Below, piece by piece: positions 8,864 through 17,767 of a stretch of DNA of 51,997 nucleotides. The stretch comes from Candidatus Iainarchaeum andersonii SCGC AAA011-E11. Lineage in GTDB: Archaea; Iainarchaeota; Iainarchaeia; Iainarchaeales; Iainarchaeaceae. A program made the position numbers and the translations under genes. Numbering within the stretch: the first letter of the stretch is position 1; each line of letters opens with the position of its first letter. The notes beneath the pieces were generated by a model. The model had not been told where the DNA came from. It saw only the letters and a list, made by a program, of their open reading frames with translations, and made no database searches. The stretch is taken from positions 22,790-74,786 of the forward strand of contig AQRS01000042.1 in the NCBI GenBank assembly GCA_000402355.1, written 5' to 3'.

Positions 8864-11800
8864 TCACGGCGCTTCGAATGCCTTTGCATTCCAGAACAAA
8901 TCAACCTTTCCGCCTTCGGCCTCGAAGCAAACCTTTGCCTCGGAATCGCTGTTGCCCTTGACGAGGCTCAAAAGGTTCTGGAGATTGTATGTGGTCTGGT
9001 ATCTGCCCGAAAGGTTGCTGTTCAAAGCCAATTTTCCCTGCGGCAAATCCTGTGTCCGCACCGAGTTCGGCGGCACGAGGTCGTATGTTTCCGTGAGCGA
9101 ACCGCGGTCCTTGGGCTGGCACGGCAGGTTGATGTAGGTGGTGTTGCCGCTGTAGAGTGCTGGCACGAAAACCAGTGCCGAGTACGTCGCGCTCTCGCCA
9201 TTCTTGGGTTCGTTGATTATGAATCCCGGGTACATTGTGCTCAGGTTCCTGCACAGGTCTCCTCCGTTGAACTCCTGCGCATACACTTTTTCGCTGCTGT
9301 TGCCGACCGCATCGTTCGCATTCCACGGAATGCTGCTGAGCTCGTTTATCCTGCCGTTGTTCGAGGAAACGAACTCATACAGGAAGCCCGCGGCCTCATC
9401 GGCTTTTGAATTCTTCGAGAACTTCACTTCAAGCTTTATGGGGTCCGAAGGCAAGTACTCGAATGCGGTCCTGCTGATTGAAGCTATCTTTCCGCCGAGC
9501 ACGTCGCTCTGCTTCCTCTTCACGCTGAACAAAACGCTTCCGCTTGAATTTCCTTTCGTCTTTGCGACTGGCAAAGCAGAAACGTCGCTGAGTTCCTGAT
9601 TTCCGTAATTGTTGAACACCAGTTCTTTTCCGTTTGCATTGGTGAAGCTCGTTCCGGAATCAACAGTGCCGTCAATGGGCAGTGAGAAGAGCGCGTTGTC
9701 CGCGTAATCCGAGTCGAATTTTTCCGCGCCATTCTTGTTGTCGGAATCAATCTGCTTCAAATCCCTGTTCTTCAGGAAAGATATTGCCGCCTTGTCGTCG
9801 CTCCACGTGTAGCTTATCGTTACATTGTAATCGCCTGCCTCTACGCTTCCCTCGGTGAATGAAAGCGTTGAAGGCATCATGGAGCCATAATCCGAAGAGC
9901 CCTTCATTGCGGTTGCGAACGAGTCATTGTAATTATCCTTCATGAGGAACACCGAGGGCTTTATGTTCTGCCTGTAGAACTGCAGGAAATTAGTGCTGCC
10001 GCTTCCTCCTTTATATCCGCTATTCCACGAGCCGCTCTCCATAACCAATTCCTTTACCGAGTCGCTCATTGCGGTGTTCTTTGCCGTAATCTTCCAGGTC
10101 CCCGCCGCGATTTTTTTGAGCAAATCCGTTGTAACTGTTTTTCCGTCTATGGTGCAGGTTGTGACTTTATTCCGGCAATTCGGATTCGAAAAAACTTTCG
10201 AGTTGAATTCCCTGTAAGCACTAAGCTGGACTGCATAAAGATTGTCTGAAATCTTTTCTGCGGGCAATACTGCGCTGTCGGCGTCGCTCCATGAATTGAG
10301 TTCAAGCACATAAGTCAGTCCCTTCAATTCAGGATTCTCGAGTGCGAATGCAATCTTGCCAATCAGGTTTTCAGTATTATTGACGATTGCCGTGTTCTGC
10401 TGCAAATCGGTGCTGCTTGCATTCATCTGGCTTATCGAGTCCGCGAGAATCTTAGAATCATTCAAAGGTGCCATTGCAATCGCCTTCAAAGTGAGGTAGA
10501 GCAAGTGAGCCTTGTCCGAAGCGCTCGTGAAGTAACCTTTGTTCTGGTCAAGCACAAACCTGAACAATTCAAGCGAATTCCTGTTTGCAGGTTCTGCACA
10601 ATTGAATTCGTTCGCAGTTGTAACACAGAGGCCATTTCCGCTATTTGCGCCTTTCACGATTGTTGTGATTGCCTCTACCCTGTCAATCTTCCTCGAGAAT
10701 TCAACCGTCGCCTGAACCGCGTCACAGAACAATGGTGCTGTATCCAAATTCAGTTTTCTCTGCGCTGTCGTATTCGTTGCTTCGTAAACATTGCATGCAT
10801 TCTCCGGAATCTTTTTGTCTTGATCTCCGGAAACGCGCCACTCGTAGCTGATGTGCTGCAAACCATATTTCCTGTAAACATCAGTTCCCGAATTTCCATT
10901 CTCGCACTCGAACGAAGATGTTTCCCCATCCTGCCCGGGTCCCGTGCCAGGTCCTGTTCCTGCGCCTTGCCTTCCCGCAACGCTAATCTGTATGTTGAAG
11001 CCGACAAGCTGCTTTCCTGGTGGCGAAATCCTGTTCACGTTGCCTATCATTTTCACGTTGAAGCTGGTTTTTTGACCGTTCCACGGTCCCGAGGTTTCAT
11101 CAAATCCGATGGACATTTCATGGCCGCCGTTATCGAGCTGCACATTCATTACCAACCCGGTTTTCGGATCCTTGAACGAGGTAGGCTCCAAATCAGAAAT
11201 GAAGTCAACTGTTCCGCATCCTCCGCTCTCATTGTTAGTTGTCGGGTTCTTGGTTGCGTACCTGAACAATCCACCGTTCTCGAGAGTGGAGTAAATCCTT
11301 CCAACGGGCAGTTCTCCGCCGGTTATTTTGGTGAAATTCAAGGATTCTTTCTTCAGGCACTGCTCCGGCGTGAATTTGGGGTCGCCGTATGTAGTGAACT
11401 GCTCCGAAATCCTTGCCCCTGCCTCGAGCAACGGCCACAAATCCTGCAGCACGAGCCTGAAGCTTGTGGTCTTCTGGCCGCCGTAAGGCGTCGTGAACCT
11501 GACGACAAGGTTGGTGCGCGACATGACCGAGTAATATGTCGTGGACAGGAAATACCTCAAATTTCCGATGTCCGCATACTTGTTTGCCTCGAAGAACTGC
11601 GCGGGCGGTGCCTTGTTCCTGTAAGTGCTCAGCGCCTTTGCGACCTCGAAAGTCAAAACCTGCTTTACCTTTCCGTTCGGCTGTGTCTCGAATTTCTCGT
11701 CAATGAGCCCCCAGCTTTCAATAAGTTCCTTCACTCCCGCTGATTCATCCGTGGGCGTGTTGATGCCGAGGCCGGCAAACGAAACCGCGTTGGTGCTCGA

Positions 11801-14800
11801 GTCAAGGTAAACGCCCTCGTTGTAACAAGAATTCATTACCTTGAGCTCAACTGGCTTTCCGAAGAAATTGTTGAAGTTAAGCGTCTGCGAAGGCGATAAT
11901 GATATGCAATCGCGGTAATTCTTTGTCGCCTCGTTCACGACATTCACGTAAATCTTTGCGATGTCCGTTGCCTTTTCGTTGCTCGTGCTCGGCTTCGCCT
12001 TCAGGTTCAGTTCATAGCGCCCGAAGAAATTCGTCGGCTCGACCGTAACGTCGCTCTGCTCATTCGGCTGTATGGTTATGGTCTTGTCCCTGACTATTAT
12101 TCCGGGCTGCGCGTCAAAGGAAACATCAACCGCGCTTTCACAGCTGTTGCTTATCTGGAAGGAGGTGCTCCCGCAGTTCCACGAACCGGAGTACGCGTTG
12201 TTCGAGTAATCATTGCCGTAGAACGGCTGTGCATAATTCTGGTTCGGGTAATAATTGTTCGCATAATTCGCGTAATTCTGGTACGAAGGCGCGAGCGAAG
12301 AACTATTGGACAAATCGCTTCCTATGTAAGGCGGCAGCCCCGTGCCGTAACCGTTCCTGTTGGAGTACGGGTCGAACTGCGTGTACCTGGAATTCTGGTA
12401 CTGCGAAAATTGCCCGCCGTAATTGTTGAATCCCATGTTGTTGGGGCAGCTGTTCACGGTCAAATCGCGGCTTGCAAGGACTTCGAGGCACTCGTTCAGG
12501 TTGTTCATGTTGATTGAAACCTTGATTGCCTTTGTGAGGTCTTCAGGGCCGTTCGCCGTGAGATTCGTTGCCCTTACCTCTATCTGCATGTCCGCCTTTC
12601 CGCTCACTATCTGTGCGGGCTGGAAATCAAGCGTAAGCGTCTGCTCCGCATTCACGGGGACGATTGCTGCAATGTTCCTGAATGTGTTCGTGAGCTCCGC
12701 GCTTGTCGAGCCGTCAAGCGTGCTTGATGCCCTGAATTTTCCCAATGCGTTGTCGTTGCCCGTGATAACACGTATTGAGAGGTTCCTCAAAGGAATTGCG
12801 CCGCCGGAAACCTTGCACGAATTCGTCATCGTGACATTGAGCTGCTTTGCCTGCGATGGCGCGCCGAAAATCTGCCACTCGCCAGGGAAGACGCCGAAGC
12901 AGTCAGTGTCATCCACATTGTCGCCGAAGCCGATTGTGAGTTCGAACGGGATTGATGAAACCCACTTCTGTTGGAACGCCGCGCTGGAAACAACAACGTT
13001 CAAAGAGCCGAGTATTTTGACCGGGGAGGCTATTGTCGCGCCCTGCGGCCCAAGCCTTAATGTTCCCGCAAGCTCCGCGTTTGAATCCGAATCAATGATT
13101 GTTCCTGCCGTAGGCGCGTCAAACGCGAACTGCGCGAATCCCTGGAAGTCCCTCGAGGCGGAAACTTCCTCGACCTGCAGCGGCACCTGCGAATAGTTCA
13201 ACAGCAATGCGTCTATGTTCTTGAATGCAGTGCCGCCGACGGCCATGGAAAGCTTTACTGTTTTCGGGTCCGAGGACAAAATATTTCCCGAAACCTTGAG
13301 TTCCTTTTCAATCGACTTGAAGCCGGGCTTCTCCGCCAAAATTCCTATTGTCGAGCCGTCGCCCGGAGAAAGCAAAGTGTACGCGAATACCCCTTCGATG
13401 TCCGTTTCTCCTGAAGCTATTACGGTTCCGTTGCTCTTGATGCTCACGGCCACGTTCGCAACCGCCGCATCGTTGTCGCCGGAAACCCTTGCAAGCACGT
13501 TGTTGTTTATGAGCGGCACAATGGATTTAGGGAGAACATCGAGGCTAAGCTGCTGCGCGGGCTGCACCTTGATGAGCAGGGATTTTTTGTAAACTTCGCT
13601 CGCGGTTCCGGTTCCCGAAAGAATTGAAACGTCGAGCTGCGCCGTGCCTTCCTTGCGCGGCTGGAAAATTATTTCCCCCTTCACAACCGAATCGCGCGCG
13701 ATGTCACCCACTTGCAGCGAAAGTTCCGAGCCTATTCCCTGTCCCTGCCTCTGCTGGCCGAGCGCGGTCGTGATGCTGTAGGATTGTATTGCGATGCTGC
13801 TGCTCCTGTCCTTAATGAGCAGTTGTGCCGCGCTGAACGGGGTTTCCGATGTGCCCGAAATTTCAAAGAACAGCCTGTAGGTTCCCTCGACCTGCGCCGA
13901 ATAGGAATCGCTTATGCCTGAAGTGATTTTTTCCTTGGTGTCCTCAATCGAGTAAGAGGAACAGAAATCTTCGCCGCACAAAGTCGAGGGGCCCACGCTG
14001 AAAGGCCTTTTGCGTGCGTTCGCGTAAAGCCCCTGTTTTTCTGGTATTGATTCCGCGGTTCCAAGTGCCGCGTCAGTGGGAACCCTCAGATAGCCCCCGC
14101 TTTTTCCCCATGCCCTGTACCACAGCTCGAGCTGCGAACCAATCCTCGTTTCGGCGCGAACCTGCAAATCAGCTTCAACCTCGTAAACTCCGCCGGAAAC
14201 ATTCCTGAAAACAATGTTTGCCCACTTCGCGTTTCCGGTTGTGTAATGCTGCGCATCATTCCCCTGCCCCGCGGGAGGCGTGTATGTCGTTCCCTCCGCA
14301 ATGCCCGAGAATGCGGCGCGCACATCGCTTATGTAAAGGTTGTCCTGTTCCATTGTGCTTGCATCATCATTGCCCGTGCGCACGTGAACCCCGGCCTCAT
14401 CAAACACCGCGCTTTTCGGGACAAGCAAAAGGAATTTTGCAGTGTACTTTTCCCCGGCATTGAGTCCGCTGCCCGAAGAAATTTTTTCGCCGTTGGAGTA
14501 AACCCCCTCAAGCCCGATTTCAAACGACTGGATTGCCTTCCTCAGCACGATTTTTTGCCCGAGAGTGACGTCCTTCTGCATCTGCACAGGCACGGTTGTT
14601 GCCTGGGCATAGCCATCGGCATTCACAACCAAGAAAATCTTTTTGTCCGCCCTTGCCGGGATTATTTTTTTGCCGTCCGAATCCGTTGTCTCCTCCGCAA
14701 TCACGGAGTTGGAGAATGAATCCACGACCTTTATTGTCGCGTTCACAATCGGCTTTCCGTCCTCGTCAAGTATGCCGGTCTCCAACCGTCCCGTGCCTAT

Positions 14801-16345
14801 GTTCAGCTGGCACGTGATTGCGTTGGCCTGCCTGCTGCTCAAAGTCACGGGGTCGCAGTATTTTTCCCCGACCCCCGGCTTCACGGCATAAACATAGTAA
14901 ACGCCGTCATCCACGCGCTGGAATATTCCGCGGCCGTCAAGGCCCGTGACAAGTTCCGCGCCCACCTGCGTTCCGTCCGCATTCTTTTTCAGTTTCAGCC
15001 TCACGTTCTCAACGGGCTTATTGTTCTCATCCACGATGCCGACAAGGAGGCTCTGGCTGTTTTCCGCGGTTGCCTGCTCAATCTCAATCTGCTGGAAATC
15101 AACGGAAGGCCTGAGTGAAGCCGTCTCAATAAGGTAGGCCGCCTTGTCAACGTAAATGTCGTACTCCACGTCTTCGCCGACCGAGAACTCAACCTTTCCG
15201 TCCGCGCCGGTTTGCGAAGCGGTTATTTCGGTCCGGCCTTTCGAGAGCTTTACGGTTGCGCCCCGAACCGCGTTTCCGTTTGCCTTGTCCTTCACAAGCA
15301 GCCTGATTTTGCCGACCACGCCCTGTGAAAGCACTACTGAAAATGTTGTAAGCGAATTCGCCTTTATTTCCTGCACAGCCTGGTTGCCAAGGCCGTCGTA
15401 TTCCGCGTAATTGTTGCCCCTGTCAAACGCAACTATGTAATATCTTCCAGAAGGCACGCCGGTAAACGAGGCGCTTCCTGTTGCGCTGGTCTGCTTGGTC
15501 TGGAATATTGTTCCCGCGGCATTGCTTTCCGAAACAGTGTAAAGGCTCACGTCAATTCCAGGAACAACGGTTCCTTGCGAATTTGTAACCGTGGCAACCG
15601 TGCTGCCTTTTCCGGCTTGGGTTTCCTCAACCGAGTAGCTCACAACGCCGCTGCCGGATGAGAGGAATGCAGAGTCATTTGAAATCGAGAAGTTTCCCGA
15701 AGGCCTCGCAATTAAAGCGTCACAATCTCCCGGCACGTCAATGTCAATGGTTCCTGTTGAAGTGCTTTTCCTCTGTGCAAACGAAGTGTTTCCGCTGCAT
15801 GAAAAATCCACGTCAATCTGCTTGCCGAAAAGCCTCGAGGTTCCCGCCTGCAAAAGGTTCACGGTTTTTTTCAGCGTGGTTATTTCCTGCTGCATTGTTA
15901 TTGTCGCGCTGCTCTGCGCTTTGGTTGCGGTGTAATTCTGGGCCTTGTCAACATAGCCGCCCTTTTCGGCTTTTATCTGGAATTCCATGTTAAGCGGAAC
16001 ATTAAAAGCCGCGTTTCCGTCCGCGTTCGTTGTCTGCGCGCCAAGCGTTTTTCCGCCCACGAGCACATCAACCGAGGCGCCCGGAATCGGCTGCTTCAAA
16101 GAATCCTGGACGGTAACCTGCAGCGATGCGGAGGAGAAAAATGCCGCGGAAATCCCCCAAACCACGAGCCCGAGGATAAGGGCGCATAAAAGCATGAAAA
16201 TTGGAAATGAGGGGATATTCCTGGCTTCAATCGCGTCGATTGCCTTGTAAACATGGACCCCTTTTTCCTCGACCCAATCCATGAGGGAATAGTATTTTTC
16301 CTCGAGTTGCGCGTAAAGGCCGTTTGCAGGGGCATCCGAAGCCAT
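8864..16345 (-). CDS. Giant N-anchored Ig-like surface protein 2 (2493 aa)
   Basis: The cytosolic tail (LEEKYYSLMDWVEEKGVHVY) closely matches that of giant 1 and precedes a single membrane segment at about 49-71. Beta domains of the CNA-B/carboxypeptidase-regulatory type follow, then the family module DEAGVHVRTG near 648, YRAWGKSGG and LCGEDFC near 793. Residues about 1302-1392 are strongly enriched in Asn, Tyr, Gly and Ser (low complexity), an insert not seen in giant 1 and flanked by Cys pairs. LFCDAVQ near 1873, SLPIDG near 2220 and LFWNAKAF near 2481 line up with YCDATQ, LPFDGP and FFWNPKKI of giant 1, so the two are paralogues over their whole length. A family-specific helical insert (about 1900-2070) lies before the C-terminal domain. 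No second membrane segment is seen. The likely location is the cell exterior; the function is unknown. Confidence 0.85.
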   Translation of the reverse strand: MASDAPANGLYAQLEEKYYSLMDWVEEKGVHVYKAIDAIEARNIPSFPIFMLLCALILGLVVWGISAAFFSSASLQVTVQDSLKQPIPGASVDVLVGGKTLGAQTTNADGNAAFNVPLNMEFQIKAEKGGYVDKAQNYTATKAQSSATITMQQEITTLKKTVNLLQAGTSRLFGKQIDVDFSCSGNTSFAQRKSTSTGTIDIDVPGDCDALIARPSGNFSISNDSAFLSSGSGVVSYSVEETQAGKGSTVATVTNSQGTVVPGIDVSLYTVSESNAAGTIFQTKQTSATGSASFTGVPSGRYYIVAFDRGNNYAEYDGLGNQAVQEIKANSLTTFSVVLSQGVVGKIRLLVKDKANGNAVRGATVKLSKGRTEITASQTGADGKVEFSVGEDVEYDIYVDKAAYLIETASLRPSVDFQQIEIEQATAENSQSLLVGIVDENNKPVENVRLKLKKNADGTQVGAELVTGLDGRGIFQRVDDGVYYVYAVKPGVGEKYCDPVTLSSRQANAITCQLNIGTGRLETGILDEDGKPIVNATIKVVDSFSNSVIAEETTDSDGKKIIPARADKKIFLVVNADGYAQATTVPVQMQKDVTLGQKIVLRKAIQSFEIGLEGVYSNGEKISSGSGLNAGEKYTAKFLLLVPKSAVFDEAGVHVRTGNDDASTMEQDNLYISDVRAAFSGIAEGTTYTPPAGQGNDAQHYTTGNAKWANIVFRNVSGGVYEVEADLQVRAETRIGSQLELWYRAWGKSGGYLRVPTDAALGTAESIPEKQGLYANARKRPFSVGPSTLCGEDFCSSYSIEDTKEKITSGISDSYSAQVEGTYRLFFEISGTSETPFSAAQLLIKDRSSSIAIQSYSITTALGQQRQGQGIGSELSLQVGDIARDSVVKGEIIFQPRKEGTAQLDVSILSGTGTASEVYKKSLLIKVQPAQQLSLDVLPKSIVPLINNNVLARVSGDNDAAVANVAVSIKSNGTVIASGETDIEGVFAYTLLSPGDGSTIGILAEKPGFKSIEKELKVSGNILSSDPKTVKLSMAVGGTAFKNIDALLLNYSQVPLQVEEVSASRDFQGFAQFAFDAPTAGTIIDSDSNAELAGTLRLGPQGATIASPVKILGSLNVVVSSAAFQQKWVSSIPFELTIGFGDNVDDTDCFGVFPGEWQIFGAPSQAKQLNVTMTNSCKVSGGAIPLRNLSIRVITGNDNALGKFRASSTLDGSTSAELTNTFRNIAAIVPVNAEQTLTLDFQPAQIVSGKADMQIEVRATNLTANGPEDLTKAIKVSINMNNLNECLEVLASRDLTVNSCPNNMGFNNYGGQFSQYQNSRYTQFDPYSNRNGYGTGLPPYIGSDLSNSSSLAPSYQNYANYANNYYPNQNYAQPFYGNDYSNNAYSGSWNCGSTSFQISNSCESAVDVSFDAQPGIIVRDKTITIQPNEQSDVTVEPTNFFGRYELNLKAKPSTSNEKATDIAKIYVNVVNEATKNYRDCISLSPSQTLNFNNFFGKPVELKVMNSCYNEGVYLDSSTNAVSFAGLGINTPTDESAGVKELIESWGLIDEKFETQPNGKVKQVLTFEVAKALSTYRNKAPPAQFFEANKYADIGNLRYFLSTTYYSVMSRTNLVVRFTTPYGGQKTTSFRLVLQDLWPLLEAGARISEQFTTYGDPKFTPEQCLKKESLNFTKITGGELPVGRIYSTLENGGLFRYATKNPTTNNESGGCGTVDFISDLEPTSFKDPKTGLVMNVQLDNGGHEMSIGFDETSGPWNGQKTSFNVKMIGNVNRISPPGKQLVGFNIQISVAGRQGAGTGPGTGPGQDGETSSFECENGNSGTDVYRKYGLQHISYEWRVSGDQDKKIPENACNVYEATNTTAQRKLNLDTAPLFCDAVQATVEFSRKIDRVEAITTIVKGANSGNGLCVTTANEFNCAEPANRNSLELFRFVLDQNKGYFTSASDKAHLLYLTLKAIAMAPLNDSKILADSISQMNASSTDLQQNTAIVNNTENLIGKIAFALENPELKGLTYVLELNSWSDADSAVLPAEKISDNLYAVQLSAYREFNSKVFSNPNCRNKVTTCTIDGKTVTTDLLKKIAAGTWKITAKNTAMSDSVKELVMESGSWNSGYKGGSGSTNFLQFYRQNIKPSVFLMKDNYNDSFATAMKGSSDYGSMMPSTLSFTEGSVEAGDYNVTISYTWSDDKAAISFLKNRDLKQIDSDNKNGAEKFDSDYADNALFSLPIDGTVDSGTSFTNANGKELVFNNYGNQELSDVSALPVAKTKGNSSGSVLFSVKRKQSDVLGGKIASISRTAFEYLPSDPIKLEVKFSKNSKADEAAGFLYEFVSSNNGRINELSSIPWNANDAVGNSSEKVYAQEFNGGDLCRNLSTMYPGFIINEPKNGESATYSALVFVPALYSGNTTYINLPCQPKDRGSLTETYDLVPPNSVRTQDLPQGKLALNSNLSGRYQTTYNLQNLLSLVKGNSDSEAKVCFEAEGGKVDLFWNAKAFEAP

Positions 16346-16694
16346 TGAATCACTTAGTAATTAAATGGGATTAACTAATTTTAATTGCACCGTTCCATTT
16401 AAAGGTATCGTAAACACCTTTTTTCTTTCTTTGTCAAGAAAGAAAAAAGCTGTGCCAAAAAAGAAAGAAAACTAACTGCTGTGCCAAAAAGAAAGGTGTA
16501 AAGGAAAATCTTGCCAAAAGAAAGAGCGCCCTTACAAGTGTATGGCAAAAAAACAAATGCCGGGTTTTTTATTTTCGTGGGGGGGGTTTCCGCAGGCCTA
16601 ACATTAAAGGTTGTAATATCAAAAGACATTAATTCAGCAACTTTTATTAGTGTCTTTTGATAGCTATCAAAGGACATTATTTGTTTCATTATTT
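16346..16694. promoter_or_regulatory. Divergent intergenic region between giant 2 and the GGDEF gene
   Basis: These 349 bp hold no credible gene. On the minus strand AT-rich TATA-like stretches (CAATTAAAATTAG near 16375-16387 and CTTTAAATGG near 16396-16405) could serve giant 2. Further right come a perfect 14-bp hairpin (16418-16449), three spaced TGCCAAAA(A)GAAAG motifs (starting near 16452, 16481 and 16511), a run of eight G (about 16579-16586) and most of a palindromic repeat unit beginning at 16615. A 96-codon minus-strand reading frame across it is made of these repeats and is not called. Confidence 0.6.
16418..16449. repeat. Perfect 14-bp hairpin, family H (copy 1)
   Basis: CTTTTTTCTTTCTT (16418-16431) is exactly complementary to AAGAAAGAAAAAAG (16436-16449) with loop TGTC. 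Flanking ACACC (16414-16418) and GAAAGGTGT (16491-16499) form a wider, weaker inverted pair. A near-identical element lies at 27517-27548. Both copies start 73-78 bp upstream of the start codon of a giant surface gene. The changed base in the stem (TTTCTT versus TTTCCTT) is compensated on the other arm. Confidence 0.65.
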
Positions 16695-16709
16695 ATGCCC
16701 TTTGATATT
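16615..16709 (+). repeat. Palindromic repeat family P, copy 1
   Basis: This 95-bp unit contains four copies of a core TATCAAARGRCA arranged as arm, complement, arm, complement. Outer arms are ATATCAAAAGACAT (16616-16629) and ATGCCCTTTGATAT (16695-16708). The centre (16651-16676) is a 26-bp palindrome around TAGCTA with one mismatch. The spacers are AT-rich and contain CAACTTTTATTAG. Two further copies lie in tandem at 46735-46907. In all cases the unit has the same orientation relative to the gene immediately downstream. Here the outer arm contains the proposed start codon of the GGDEF gene. Confidence 0.85.
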
Positions 16710-17753
16710 AAATATTCCAGCGCCGAATACTATTCGGAGCTGCTGTTTTTGCCGGAAAAAAGACGAACCAAGCTTGATGAAATCAAAACCACGCCCGTGA
16801 AGATGCGGGGTGCCAAAGAGCCGAAAAACCTGCTGATTGCGACGCGCGTCGCGAGAAGGCTCAGGATTGTAGGAAAGGCAATGCTTGCCAAAGAAACAAG
16901 GGAACTTAATTACATGATCAGGCTCAGGGGCCAACGTGAAAGGGCTCTTAAGGCGCAGTTTGCGGACCACAGATTAACCCATGAAGAAATGGAGGCGCAA
17001 CTCAAGCCTCTTGCTGAAAAAATAAAAGCCAAAGCCAAGCGCCTCGAATCAATAAATGAAAAGCGTGCGCGCCTGCTCGGCCCAAGGCGTGACAGGATAA
17101 ACATTAGCGCGCTGAACGACCCTTTCTTCGATTACATTTACGGCCACGAGGCTTTTTCACTGAAGACAAAGGAAATGTTTTCCGCCAGCAAATCAAAGCC
17201 CATCCAGACCGTTGCCATGGTTGACATGGACAAACTCAAGGAATCAAACACCCTTTTCGGCCACGTCAGGGGCGGCGCAGTCCTTCTCGACTGTTATGCG
17301 AAAGCCGCAAAATCAATCTGCGAAAAATACGGCGGCTTCGCGGCCCGCTACGGCTCCGACGAATTCACTTTCCACTTTCCTTTGCCCGCGGAAAAAGTGC
17401 AGGAAATAATGCTCGAGTACCAGGGCATCGCAAGGGAAAACCTCATGAAAAGCCCCTTGGCTTACGCCGTTAAACAACGCAAAATTCCGGGCACCGCAAC
17501 AGGCGCAATAATCCAGGTTGATTTCGGTTTTCAGCGGGAGCACAAGCAAAACCCCGAACAAATTTACAAGAATGTCATGGAGCAGGTGAGCAGAAAACTC
17601 ATTGCCCTGAAAACACAGGGCCGAAGAGGGCGTCTTCTCGAAAAAGGCTTTTCGGGATTTATCCGTGGCTACAATCGTGTCTTCGGCGGGAAAAGCGGAA
17701 GAGGGCAGATAGCGACGCTGGAAGAAAACGAGCTTCCGAAAAGCATTAAGTGA
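16695..17753 (+). CDS. GGDEF-domain protein (putative diguanylate cyclase-like)
   Basis: The N-terminal 150 residues are basic and helical (KPLAEKIKAKAKRLESINEK), probably a coiled coil. The C-terminal part has the signature order of a GGDEF domain: DMDKLKESNTLFGH (usual form DxDxFKxxND.yGH), then GGAVLL and finally AARYGSDEF in place of the canonical RYGGDEF. The second Gly of the signature is Ser, and the Asp that usually follows GHxxG is Gly, so cyclase activity is uncertain. No PilZ, EAL or HD-GYP protein is visible nearby. The start is unsure. ATG 16695 lies inside a palindromic repeat arm. A GTG at 16650 is also in frame but would translate the repeat, and an ATG near 16800 is possible. 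It is transcribed away from the giant genes and converges on the pilin-like gene 15 bp downstream. Confidence 0.75.
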   Translation: MPFDIKYSSAEYYSELLFLPEKRRTKLDEIKTTPVKMRGAKEPKNLLIATRVARRLRIVGKAMLAKETRELNYMIRLRGQRERALKAQFADHRLTHEEMEAQLKPLAEKIKAKAKRLESINEKRARLLGPRRDRINISALNDPFFDYIYGHEAFSLKTKEMFSASKSKPIQTVAMVDMDKLKESNTLFGHVRGGAVLLDCYAKAAKSICEKYGGFAARYGSDEFTFHFPLPAEKVQEIMLEYQGIARENLMKSPLAYAVKQRKIPGTATGAIIQVDFGFQREHKQNPEQIYKNVMEQVSRKLIALKTQGRRGRLLEKGFSGFIRGYNRVFGGKSGRGQIATLEENELPKSIK

Positions 17754-17767
17754 CCCTAACTTTTTTT

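Noticed and set aside
10505..11743. A 412-codon plus-strand frame opposite giant 2, and similar long antisense frames elsewhere in the giants (for example 22754-23902)
   Set aside because: They are shadows of a GC-biased coding strand: no plausible start context, no domain, and the minus-strand frame clearly carries the conserved family landmarks.
16399..16689. Small reading frames beginning with a repeated MSFDSYQ-type peptide at 16399-16689, 46572-46781 and 46781-47035
   Set aside because: The common peptide is only the translation of the palindromic repeat, which reads alike on both strands. The rest of each frame has no protein-like features.
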